A DNA stretch of 59,837 nucleotides, taken from NCBI GenBank assembly GCA_009377865.1, contig WHTH01000022.1, positions 1 through 59,837 on the forward strand, written 5' to 3'. A program made the translations under genes and the position numbers. Shown one piece after another: positions 1 through 7,658 of this stretch. The DNA comes from Pseudonocardiaceae bacterium (GTDB lineage Bacteria > Actinomycetota > Actinomycetes > Mycobacteriales > Pseudonocardiaceae). The notes beneath the pieces are model-generated. The model searched no databases, was not told where the DNA came from, and was given only the letters and a program-made list of their open reading frames with translations. Numbering within the stretch: position 1 is the first letter of the stretch; the number at the start of each line of letters is the position of its first letter.

Positions 1-168
1 CTCATCGCATTCGCCGAGTCCAACGGTGCAGACCCCGGTGATGCCGGCACGCGGGAACGGTTTGTGCGCCGGCACCCGCCCGAGTTCACTGTCGAGTGGC
101 CTCCCGGCCGCAACGAGCCCTGCTGGTGCGGCTCGGTGCGCGGCATGACCTCGTCCCGGACCGCGTAG
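1..168 (+). CDS. C-terminal tail of a SEC-C motif protein (5' end outside window, 3' end altered)
   Basis: Frame 1 is open from the first base and ends at TAG 166-168, giving 55 visible residues. The stretch WPPGRNEPCWCGS (about residues 33-45) matches the start of a SEC-C zinc-binding motif, which normally continues as GRKYKKCC. Here the text changes to VRGMTSSRTA and stops, so the second half of the zinc site is missing. The break falls near base 140, exactly where the neighbouring minus-strand DUF6194 homology begins, so the tail looks cut by a rearrangement. Function is unknown; SEC-C motifs occur in many small metal-binding or HTH-linked proteins. Confidence 0.55.
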   Translation, partial: LIAFAESNGADPGDAGTRERFVRRHPPEFTVEWPPGRNEPCWCGSVRGMTSSRTA

Positions 169-396
169 TCGGATCCCGCCTCGAGCATCCCAGCTTCGTC
201 GCGACTGGTCGGCTCGGCGCCGAATCGCGTGACATAGCTGTTCTTGGTCAGGCCGATGTTGACCCGGTAGACCTCGGGGTGGTCGAGATCGGAGGTGGTG
301 TCGTAGCTGTCATCGGTGACCACGGTGGCGAGCGGAAGAGACGGTTGTCTGGCAGCTCCCCGGCCGGGTCGTAGAAGAAGATGCCCCCCAAGGCCC
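141..396 (-). pseudogene. Fragment of a DUF6194 family gene with a frameshift
   Basis: On the minus strand, GIFFYDPAGELPDNRLF (from about base 393 down to 335) continues in another frame as PLATVVTDDSYDTTSDLD and then VYRVNIGLTKNSY and DYAVRDEVMP. These are recognisable DUF6194 blocks (FFFYDP, FATIVT, TASDLDRPGVFRLN, VMPHPVYG) in the right order. One added base near 335 would restore a single frame. The family's N-terminal about 35 residues and its C-terminal end are missing. The fragment is wedged between the cut SEC-C tail and the beheaded HD gene. DUF6194 has no known function. Family assignment is from recall of its conserved blocks. Confidence 0.6.
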
Positions 397-430
397 GCGG
401 CTCCTGGTCGCTGCACGTGCCGCTGAGCAG

Positions 431-868
431 GTGCAGGCCGTGCCTCCCGGTGATCATGAGCTGCTGGTGGTGGCCGCGTGGTGGCATGACCTCGGCTACG
501 CACCCGGACTGGCCGCCACCGGGTTTCACCCGCTCGACGGTGCGCGTTACTTGTCCCACGAGGGCTACCCGGAACGGCTCTGCGCCCTGGTGGCGCATCA
601 CTCGGCGGCGACGTTCGAGGCTGAGGAGCGGGGCTTGGCCGACGAACTGACCGCGTGGCCACACGAGCAGAGCGCGGTGGCAGATGCCCTGTGGATGGCG
701 GATATGACCGCGGGGCCGAGGGGTGAGTCGATCGACTACCCGACCCGGCTCGCCGAGATCCGGGGGCGCTATGAGCCGGGCTCGGTCGTGGTCCGGGCGA
801 TGAGCCGGGCGCGTCCGGTGATCGAGGCCGCGATCGACCGCACGGACAGGCGCCTGCGAGTGGCTTAG
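431..868 (+). CDS. HD-domain phosphohydrolase-like protein, N-terminally truncated
   Basis: The 145-residue product begins at GTG 431. It carries the HD signature AAWWHDLGYAP (about residues 15-25), followed by FHPLDGARYL and LVAHHSAA, as in small actinobacterial HD proteins that probably hydrolyse phosphate esters with a divalent metal. Homology seems to extend upstream in the same frame (RLLVAARAAEQVQAV, from about base 396), but there is no start codon there and the expected first helix with its conserved histidine is absent. At base 396 the sequence becomes the DUF6194 fragment. The gene has therefore probably lost its true start and promoter. It converges on the NUDIX gene, overlapping its stop by three bases. 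Activity is doubtful. Confidence 0.6.
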   Translation: MQAVPPGDHELLVVAAWWHDLGYAPGLAATGFHPLDGARYLSHEGYPERLCALVAHHSAATFEAEERGLADELTAWPHEQSAVADALWMADMTAGPRGESIDYPTRLAEIRGRYEPGSVVVRAMSRARPVIEAAIDRTDRRLRVA

Positions 869-1338
869 CCGATGTGCGGCTCAGGTGAGGCCGCGAGGGC
901 GTCGGTGATCCGGCGCCGCATCGAGGGATGGATCGAGAGGCCCTCCACCTCGGCGGGTTCGACCCACGTGACGGCCTTCGTCTCGGTGCCGTCCCTGCGC
1001 GGTTCCTCGGTGACGACACGGGCGTGAAAGCAGACCGAGAACTCCTGGCGGACCTCGCCATCGTCGTAGGCCATGACGTGCCCAGGGTCGGTGTAGAGCC
1101 CGACGAGTCCGGTGATCCGCACGTGTACGCCCGTCTCCTCAGCGACCTCGCGCACGGCGGCGTCGGCGATGGACTCGCCGAGGTTCATCGCCCCTCCGGG
1201 GAGCGCCCAATAGTCGTTGTCGATCTTGTGGATGAGCAGGAGCCGCCCGCGCTCGTCGCGAACGGCGGCGGTCACCGAGGGCACCAGACTGTTGGCGGCA
1301 GGTGCGGCGGGCTCGTTGCAGTAATCGACGCGGCCCAT
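865..1338 (-). CDS. NUDIX hydrolase
   Basis: This 157-residue protein starts at ATG 1338 (MGRVDYCNEP). The NUDIX box is complete: G-x5-E-x7-REVAEETGV, seen as GAMNLGESIADAAVREVAEE followed by TGV, so the metal-binding glutamates are present. The family hydrolyses nucleoside diphosphate derivatives; the substrate cannot be told. The reading frame is open further upstream, but that part overlaps a degenerate regulator fragment and has no family character, so the internal ATG is preferred. The ending WVEPAEVEGLSIHP is typical of small actinobacterial NUDIX proteins. It is probably cytosolic and monocistronic, and it is convergent with the HD gene. Confidence 0.85.
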   Translation of the reverse strand: MGRVDYCNEPAAPAANSLVPSVTAAVRDERGRLLLIHKIDNDYWALPGGAMNLGESIADAAVREVAEETGVHVRITGLVGLYTDPGHVMAYDDGEVRQEFSVCFHARVVTEEPRRDGTETKAVTWVEPAEVEGLSIHPSMRRRITDALAASPEPHIG

Positions 1339-1370
1339 GGGTACAACATGCGCCGCCGCGACCGGGCACG

Positions 1371-1636
1371 TCAGCCCACCGGCGCGGCGATGTTCCACAC
1401 CTCCTCGAATGAGCGCATGTAGAGGTCCCACAGGCGCCCCGCAATCCGCCGCAGCAACGGGGCTGGTCCGCACCGACCGCTCGCGGGGTTGCCGCAGCGT
1501 CGCCGCGAGCTCCACGGTCCGTCCGGGGCTGCTCAACCAGCGTTCCTCCCTGTCAGGCCGCTCGGTGTGTCGAGCGGTGGTGCTGCGGGTGCTGCTGCCA
1601 CCAACTGTCGAAGCTCGCACCCGAGCGCCACGCCAT
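1371..1636 (-). pseudogene. Degenerate C-terminal fragment of a regulator-like protein, two frameshifts
   Basis: Directly downstream of the DUF6879 gene, three frames read in succession on the minus strand give plausible protein. AWRSGASFDSWWQQHPQHHR comes first. EERWLSSPGRTVELAATLRQ and PRERSVRTS follow after one shift. LLRRIAGRLWDLYMRSFEEV and WNIAAPVG, ending at TGA 1371-1373, come after a second shift. The pieces abut without gaps, which suggests one former gene with two single-base indels. I cannot name the family with confidence. The Trp-rich first block and the RSFEEVW ending resemble C-termini of actinobacterial XRE-associated proteins. Confidence 0.4.
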
Positions 1637-1637
1637 C

Positions 1638-2123
1638 TCAGCAACCGTGTGAAAACGGTGCGGCGTACTGGCTATCGACTACCTCCGCGCCGCGGAACTG
1701 CCCGTCGGGCGCGTAACGCATGGCGATCACGTCACGGCCGTCGACGAGCCAGAAGTCCATACCCAGAGCGGCGGTGAGCTCGTGCGGTAGCTCGCCTTCA
1801 GCCAGATCGAGGATCCGAATGAGCTCACCAGCACGGCTGTTGAGTGCGTAGCCCCATTCGCAAGCGTACCGCTCGTAGGAGGTGATCGGATCGTGAATGA
1901 TCCGCACCCGCCGACGGGAGCGGCCCTCACTTGCCCAGGCACGCAACGTATCCAGCCACGGCTGCTTGCGCTCCCAGGTCGGCTCCGCGGCACCGTCGAG
2001 GTAGTTGCGATAGTCCGTACCGTCAGCGGCCACTTCATACGCCGGAAGCGTCTCCCACCGGAAGAGGTCGTGTCGGGCAGCCTCGATGGTCTGCCCAAGC
2101 TGGGCGATGTCAAGCAGCGTCAT
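1638..2123 (-). CDS. DUF6879 family protein
   Basis: A 161-residue protein starting at ATG 2123, with GGAGG about 9 bases upstream on the minus strand. It shows the DUF6879 pattern: an N-terminal acidic helix with RHDLFRWETLPAY, then RRRVRIIHDPITSYERYACE, LIRILDLAEGELP and the FWLVDGRDVIAMRYAPDG block. DUF6879 genes commonly sit beside XRE/DUF5753 regulators in actinobacteria, as here (regulator at 2201-3067 on the same strand). The pair resembles a small regulatory or toxin-antitoxin-like unit, but the biochemical role of DUF6879 is not established. A second, frameshifted copy lies on the other side of the regulator. Confidence 0.75.
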   Translation of the reverse strand: MTLLDIAQLGQTIEAARHDLFRWETLPAYEVAADGTDYRNYLDGAAEPTWERKQPWLDTLRAWASEGRSRRRVRIIHDPITSYERYACEWGYALNSRAGELIRILDLAEGELPHELTAALGMDFWLVDGRDVIAMRYAPDGQFRGAEVVDSQYAAPFSHGC

Positions 2124-2200
2124 ACTGCCACCTCCAGGGTGAGGGCAACCTCCACCGCGGTCTCTCCTGCCGGCAGGTCGGATCAGGTCAGCCGGGCAGC

Positions 2201-3067
2201 TCACGGGTGAGCGGGTCGCTGCTCGTGGGCGATCCTGGTGAGCATGGCTCGGGCGTCGTCGTCGTAGCGAGCCGAGCTACGCAGGAGTTCGAGCTGGTTG
2301 CGGTAGATGGCGACGTCTTCGGGGTCGCTGACGACGAGGCCGGCGTGGGCGGTCTCGATAGCCACGAACGGTGGTTGGTCATCGGAGCGTTCCTCGTAGA
2401 GGTTGAACCCGCACCACGGGATCGCCCGCATCTCGATGTCGGCGGGGATCAGGCCGAGGGAGACGTTGCCGAGGGTGGCCACCGAGCTGAGGTGATCGAG
2501 TTGGGCGGCGAGGACGGGCGGCGGCGCCGGGCGCCAGCGCAACGCCGCTTCGGTCACGATGAACTCGAAGCGGCGGCCGTACTCGTAGAGGATCTGCTGG
2601 CGTTGCATCCGCTCGGCGACCGCGGCCGCGTAGTCACCGCCGCCGAGCACATCGACCAGCGTGAACACTCGCCGAGCATACTCGGCGGTCTGCAGCAGCC
2701 CGGGCACGATCGTGGGCTGGAAGCATTGCAGGACGACTGCCGTAGTCTCCAGTTCGCGGACGTCAGCCTGCATCGCCGGCAGGCCGGTACGCATCCGGGC
2801 GCGCCAGGTCTCCACCTCGTTGAGCGCGGCCTCCACGAGCGTGACCAGGAAGCTGCGGGTCTCCTCCGGGGCGGCGACCGCCTCGGACCAGGCCGTCACC
2901 TCGGGCAGCGAGGGCACCTGCTGCCCGTTCTCGATGCGGGACACGCTGGCATGGCCGATGCCGATCCGGCGGGCGACCTCGCGGCCGGACAGACCGGCCA
3001 GCATCCGCAGTCGCCGCAGTTCGGCACCGAGGCGGGCGCGCTGAGCGCGCGGTTGCGGGTCCGTCAA
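2201..3067 (-). CDS. XRE family regulator with C-terminal DUF5753 (Scr1-type)
   Basis: This 288-residue protein has an N-terminal helix-turn-helix (about residues 13-66; LRRLRMLAGLSGREVARRIG, then HASVSRIENGQQVPSL) and a C-terminal DUF5753 domain (about 100-280; FQPTIVPGLLQTAEYAR, LRWRPAPPPVLAAQLDHL, WCGFNLYE). This architecture belongs to the Scr1-type antitoxin-like regulators of actinobacteria, usually paired with DUF397 or DUF6879 partners. Its ATG at 3067 overlaps the stop of the upstream DUF6879 gene (ATGA), so the two are translationally coupled, and another DUF6879 gene follows 77 bases downstream. It probably binds DNA near its own or the partner promoters. Direct repeats in the divergent promoter at 3848-3956 are candidate sites. 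Confidence 0.85.
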   Translation of the reverse strand: MTDPQPRAQRARLGAELRRLRMLAGLSGREVARRIGIGHASVSRIENGQQVPSLPEVTAWSEAVAAPEETRSFLVTLVEAALNEVETWRARMRTGLPAMQADVRELETTAVVLQCFQPTIVPGLLQTAEYARRVFTLVDVLGGGDYAAAVAERMQRQQILYEYGRRFEFIVTEAALRWRPAPPPVLAAQLDHLSSVATLGNVSLGLIPADIEMRAIPWCGFNLYEERSDDQPPFVAIETAHAGLVVSDPEDVAIYRNQLELLRSSARYDDDARAMLTRIAHEQRPAHP

Positions 3068-3608
3068 GCGACCTGCCCCGTGGCCCGTTCCGTGGCGAGG
3101 TAGGTGTTCAGCCCGACCGAGTGCTGCAGCGCGAGGTCGCGCTGGGCGCGGCAGCGCTGCAGCGTGCCCGGGTCGTCAGTGTGCTCGAAGTCGAGCACGT
3201 GACCATCCTGGTCGTAGTGCATCAGGACCGCGAAGGCGTGGTCGGACTCGATGTCGAAAAGCCAGAAGTCCGAGCTCAGCGCGGCCAGATCGGGGTGAGC
3301 GGCACGGTCGGCGATGCGAATCTCCTCACCTGCAGCCGCAGACTCCACGTAGCTCACGATCTCATAGCGCAGATACTCGGTCAGCGGGTGCGCCACGATA
3401 TGCACTCGCTGCCACTGTTTGCCCGCGACGGTGGTGACCGCGACCCGCCGCAGCCAGGGGTTGGTCCGCACCGACCGCTCGGGGCGCGGCGTGCCCTCCC
3501 GGAAGGCCCGGAAACCTTCGTCCTCCTGGCGTAGCGCTGCAGCGTCTCCAACCGGAACGTCGATCGCTTGAAACGGTCGAAGCAAGCGTCGAACTCCTCG
3601 AAGGTCAT
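3064..3608 (-). pseudogene. DUF6879 family gene with a frameshift after codon 26
   Basis: The natural start is ATG 3608 (MTFEEFDACFDRFKRSTFRL, then ETLQRYA), but the frame changes at about 3529-3533. The rest (RQEDEGFRAFREGTPRPERS onward) reads in another frame to TGA 3064. Inserting one base would rejoin a typical DUF6879 protein of about 180 residues, including WLFDIESDHAFAVLMHYDQD. The downstream frame has an ATG at 3585, so a shortened product is conceivable but would lack the conserved N-terminal helix. The gene is coupled to the XRE regulator by ATGA. The indel may be genuine decay or a sequencing error. Confidence 0.65.
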
Positions 3609-3643
3609 GCCAGCGCCTCCTCCGCGCGGATCACGCGTGCGTA

Positions 3644-3835
3644 CTACAGCAACAACGCGCGAGGCACGAGCACGACGGCTTCGTGGTCGGGCATGTTGCG
3701 GAGCTGCGCGAGGGCATCGGGGTCGGCGAGCCGGGTGCCCTGCACGGCGACCAAGCCAGGCTGCGGTGTGTAGTCGAAAACATTGGGACACGGTCCCTCG
3801 TGACAGGTGCCCGCGCGCAGCGTCAGTGGTCGCAT
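3644..3835 (-). CDS. Small conserved protein (63 aa)
   Basis: The sequence starts MRPLTLRAGTCHEGPCPNVF and ends HEAVVLVPRALLL. It has the shape of small actinobacterial proteins found with XRE/DUF6879 cassettes: a Cys-containing N-terminus (CHEGPCP), a central VQGTRLADP and a C-terminal LPDHE-like VVLVP strand. No function is known to me. It lies 35 bases upstream of the frameshifted DUF6879 gene on the same strand, so it is probably the first gene of that operon. Its start faces the divergent 179-residue gene across a promoter region holding two direct repeats. Confidence 0.6.
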   Translation of the reverse strand: MRPLTLRAGTCHEGPCPNVFDYTPQPGLVAVQGTRLADPDALAQLRNMPDHEAVVLVPRALLL

Positions 3836-3847
3836 GGTTGGCTCCCA

Positions 3848-3956
3848 AGTGGTCCATGATGCTCCAGTCTAACTCGGCATGTTCCAAGACGGGGAGACGC
3901 CCGTCAAGACTCCATCTCTTGACGCCCAACGTTCCTAGTGGTCCGATATGCTCCAT
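3848..3956. repeat. Two near-identical 19-bp direct repeats in a divergent promoter
   Basis: AGTGGTCCATGATGCTCCA (3848-3866) and AGTGGTCCGATATGCTCCA (3937-3955) match at 16 of 19 positions and lie 89 bases apart between the minus-strand small gene (start 3835) and the plus-strand gene (start 3955). The second copy overlaps that plus-strand start codon. The placement suits operator sites for the nearby XRE/DUF5753 regulator. This is inference from position only. Confidence 0.45.
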
Positions 3957-4494
3957 GGTGACTCAGTATGGACCGTCGCTTGAATGGCAGAGCAGCGCGG
4001 ACCCCTCACTGGCGGGGCAGTCGGAGCGTCGCGCCACCCGGTCGGCACGAGCCGACGATGCGGAGGCGCTGTCCATTGTGGCTGCGACCTACCTCGAGTG
4101 GGGATGGCCGGTGACGGTGTCCGGGAATCGGGTGTTGCTCGCGGTCGGTGCCGAGGTGATCGCGATCGCCCTGCCCACCGGGCTCACGGCCGCCGTCGTC
4201 GCGATCCTGGATGACCGCCGCTGTCCGGCGCCCGTGCTGACAGACCCTCGTGCACCCACGCACCAGGTGCTGCTGGCCTGCGAGCCCTTCGGGGCGCCGC
4301 TGCCCTGGCCAACCGGCACGCACCTCGTCAGCGGGACGGTGACACTGCCGCCCAGTACCACTCCGCTCGGACCGGTCACCTGGCAGCGCGCCCCCGCAGA
4401 GCCTGAGCTGCCGACCTGCCGAGAGATCGACATCTTCGGCGCGGTCTGCACCACGATGCGCGCGCCGGACCCGTCCGGGCGTGCGGTGCAATGA
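3955..4494 (+). CDS. Conserved protein of unknown function (179 aa), upstream of tgmA
   Basis: The start is taken as ATG 3955, with GTG 3958 as an alternative. The product has a polar N-terminus and then a conserved-looking body: YLEWGWPVTVSGNRVLLAVG, RRCPAPVLTDP, HQVLLACEPFG, LPWPTGTHLVSGTVTLPPST and REIDIFGA. I recall similar proteins of unnamed family in Pseudonocardiales next to small genes like the one that follows, but cannot name a domain. It has no membrane segments. It overlaps the next gene by ATGA at 4491, so the two are co-translated, and they lie just upstream of the graspetide precursor. A link to the tgm locus or to the XRE cassette is possible but unproven. Confidence 0.6.
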   Translation: MVTQYGPSLEWQSSADPSLAGQSERRATRSARADDAEALSIVAATYLEWGWPVTVSGNRVLLAVGAEVIAIALPTGLTAAVVAILDDRRCPAPVLTDPRAPTHQVLLACEPFGAPLPWPTGTHLVSGTVTLPPSTTPLGPVTWQRAPAEPELPTCREIDIFGAVCTTMRAPDPSGRAVQ

Positions 4495-4742
4495 GCCCCG
4501 GTGGCGCAACCCCGAGACCGGCGCCCGTCGGGTGGGTGCTGCTCGATGCCGGGTACACGATCCGCTGGCGACGCGGTGATCCGGTCGCCGTCATCTTTCG
4601 CGGCGACCAGCGCGACCAGCACGGGACGGTCGGGGCACTGGACCGGATCCCGGTGTCACCGTCGGGGTGGGCCGATCTCGCCGAGCTCCGCAAACTCGGG
4701 CAGCGCTGGCTGCAACAACAAGCGCGATCAGGGGTGGCGTGA
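4491..4742 (+). CDS. Small conserved protein (83 aa), coupled to the preceding gene
   Basis: The ATG at 4491 overlaps the previous stop (ATGA). The protein reads VGWVLLDAGYTIRWRRGDPV, then VIFRGDQRDQHGTVGALDRI and ends in a basic helix (LRKLGQRWLQQQ). The central part suggests a small beta-rich fold, but I recognise no named domain. The coupling indicates that it acts with the 179-residue protein. The next gene, tgmA, begins 36 bases downstream behind its own AGGAG sequence. Confidence 0.55.
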   Translation: MSPGGATPRPAPVGWVLLDAGYTIRWRRGDPVAVIFRGDQRDQHGTVGALDRIPVSPSGWADLAELRKLGQRWLQQQARSGVA

Positions 4743-4778
4743 CCACCGGCCGAGGACTAAACGATCAAGGAGACCACC

Positions 4779-5117
4779 ATGACGACATGCGATGACCCAC
4801 TGGCACCGGCGGGTGCGCAGTTCTCGCTGGGACGGCCGGACAACGTCGCGCCATCGTGGGACGAACCGTCGCCGCCCGGGATTCGGCCCTGGGGGTTGCG
4901 GCGGATGGGTCCGGTCATGCGGCCACGGCAGCAGTGGCCGGCGTGGGGCTATGACCAGGAGCGGCAACTGTGTACCGGGCCGGATGGTGTTGCGCTGCTG
5001 GACCTGGCTTCGGGGCCGTCGACCGCGCCGACCACACAGAACGTGGACGGGGAGGATCCGCCGTCCTCGGAGGACTGGATCAACGACTACACCCCCGATG
5101 AACCGGTCCCGACGTGA
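4779..5117 (+). CDS. tgmA: Putative ATP-grasp-modified RiPP precursor (graspetide, TgmA-like)
   Basis: This 112-residue peptide follows an AAGGAG ribosome site at about 4767-4772. The leader holds the conserved IRPWGLRRM block (about residues 35-43), the recognition element of actinobacterial ATP-grasp-target peptides. The C-terminal core is rich in Thr/Ser and Asp/Glu (APTTQNVDGEDPPSSEDW, then DYTPDE), suited to side-chain ester crosslinking by an ATP-grasp ligase. Its stop overlaps the start of the ATP-grasp gene by GTGA. Precursor, ligase and methyltransferase are the standard tgmABC order. The precursor looks intact, whereas both partner genes downstream are damaged, so it may now be an orphan. 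A second, broken precursor lies at 46053-46289. Confidence 0.8.
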   Translation: MTTCDDPLAPAGAQFSLGRPDNVAPSWDEPSPPGIRPWGLRRMGPVMRPRQQWPAWGYDQERQLCTGPDGVALLDLASGPSTAPTTQNVDGEDPPSSEDWINDYTPDEPVPT

Positions 5118-6021
5118 CGGTGCTGATCCTGGCCGCCGAGCGCGACCTCGGCGCCGACGCCATGGTGCGGGCACTGGACAAGCGTGGGGTACCGGTTTTC
5201 CGGGCCGATGCCGGATGGTTTCCGCAGCGGCTCACCCTGGACGCCGAGCTGCGCGACGGCCGGTGGGTGGGCTGTTTGGCAACCGCGCGCCGGGAGGTCG
5301 CGCTTCAGGACGTGCGTTCGGTCTGGTACCGCAGCCCATCGGCGTTCCGGTTTCCCGACGCGATGAGTCACGTCGAGCGCCGCCATGCCGGCCACGAGGC
5401 CAAGCTCGGTCTCGGCGGTGTGCTCAGCTCCCTGCCGGTGTTGTGGGTGAACCAGCCCGGCCGGCATGCCGACGCCGGCCACAAGCCCCGTCAGCTCGTG
5501 GCGGCCGCGCGTGCCGGTCTGGACGTCGCATCGACCCTGGTGACCAACGAGCCAGCGGCGGTACACCGGTTCGCCACACAGTCCGGGCCTGCTGGGGTGG
5601 TGACCAAGATGCTCGGCGCCCCGGCCATCGATGAGCAGGGTGGGCGCCGGATCGCGCTCACCGAGCGTCTGATCCCGAGCCACCTGGAGGATCTGCGCGG
5701 CGTCGAGCTGACCGCCCACCAGTTCCAGCAGTGGACATCAAAGCGGGAGGAAGCGCGGGTGATCGTGATCGGTAGCCATGTCTACGGCGTGGCGATCCGA
5801 GCAGGCAGCGACGCAGCCCGAGTCGACTGGCGCGCCCACTACGACTCGCTGAGCTACGCGCACATCCCGCTGCCGGACGACGTCGAACGCGGAGTCCGGG
5901 CCGTGATGGACCAGCTGAACCTGGTCTACGGGGCATTCGACTTCGTGATCACCCGCAGGGACGGTGGACCTTTCTCGAAGTCAACCCGGGAGGCCAGTTC
6001 GGCTGGCTGGAAGAGGAAACT
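5114..6021 (+). pseudogene. tgmB: ATP-grasp ribosomal peptide maturase, frameshifted and C-terminally lost
   Basis: The product starts MTVLILAAERDLGADAM at GTG 5114 and follows TgmB closely: VPVFRADAGWFPQRLTLDAE, RSVWYRSPSAFRFPD, LWVNQPGRHADAGHKPRQL, TLVTNEP and YGAFDFVIT. After VITRRD the frame shifts at about 5963. The expected metal-binding end (RWTFLEVNPGGQFGWLEEET) is present only in the next frame, 5962-6021, and then runs out of family sequence. The original frame continues into a remnant of tgmC. Two lesions are therefore visible: a one-base shift that removes the conserved LEVNPGG from the reading frame, and a deletion joining tgmB to tgmC. An intact enzyme would form ester links in the TgmA core using ATP; this one is predicted inactive. 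Confidence 0.8.
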
Positions 6022-6312
6022 CGACGAGCAGACCGGGCGCCCGGGAAACGTCCTGCTCACCAGCAGCGACGGCTCCTGGTGTGAGGTCAGCGCGCACACC
6101 GACGGCGGCACCAGACAGGTCTGGGAAGCCGGGCCCAGCCCACTCTGGCACGCGGTCGAGACCGCATACGGACTCTGGACAAGCTGGAGAGACCAGGTTG
6201 GGACCGCTTCGGCCTCACCGCCACCGCCGACCGACAGTGGATCTGGCTCGACACCCCCGACAGCGCCCACACCTGGACGCTGTCCCGAGCGCAAACCGGG
6301 GACGGCAAGTGA
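6022..6312 (+). pseudogene. tgmC: C-terminal remnant of the graspetide methyltransferase (tgmC)
   Basis: Only about the last 95 residues of a TgmC-type protein-L-isoaspartate-like methyltransferase remain. PGNVLLTSSDGSWCEV and PLWHAVETAYGLWT read in the tgmB frame. KLERPGWDRFGLTATADRQW and IWLDTPDSAHTW read in a second frame to TGA 6310-6312. The whole SAM-binding domain (about 300 residues) is deleted, and a one-base shift near 6176-6184 splits the remnant. The ending can be compared with WERFGFTASTTEQRVWLDRP in the second tgm locus (44.5 kb), which supports the identification. Confidence 0.75.
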
Positions 6313-6346
6313 CGGAGGCGCAGGCTGCCCCTCGATCACGTGCTGA

Positions 6347-7516
<1,170 letters not shown>

Positions 7517-7565
7517 CGGATAGGGTGCGCTGATCGGCTGGGCCGACTGGATGGTAGGGCTCGGC

Positions 7566-7600
7566 GGCGGCGCGCCTCCACCGTCAAGTCGGCGCGCCGT
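7566..7600 (+). terminator. Candidate terminator hairpin after serC
   Basis: GGCGCGCC at 7569-7576 pairs with GGCGCGCC at 7591-7598 around a 14-base loop, with extra pairing at the outside (GGC/GCC side). A short T-containing tail (GTCTTAGG) follows. It is 50 bases after the serC stop. Confidence 0.4.
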
Positions 7601-7658
7601 CTTAGGGTTGCACCGCGGTGAAGGGCGAGTGCGACACGACCGTTGAGGAGGCGCTGGC

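Noticed and set aside
1931..3103. 390-codon plus-strand open frame over the XRE regulator
   Set aside because: Antisense of a regulator with clear HTH and DUF5753 text; no ribosome site or motif.
5658..5936. Arg-rich minus-strand open frame opposite tgmB
   Set aside because: Antisense shadow; tgmB family motifs on the plus strand explain the sequence.
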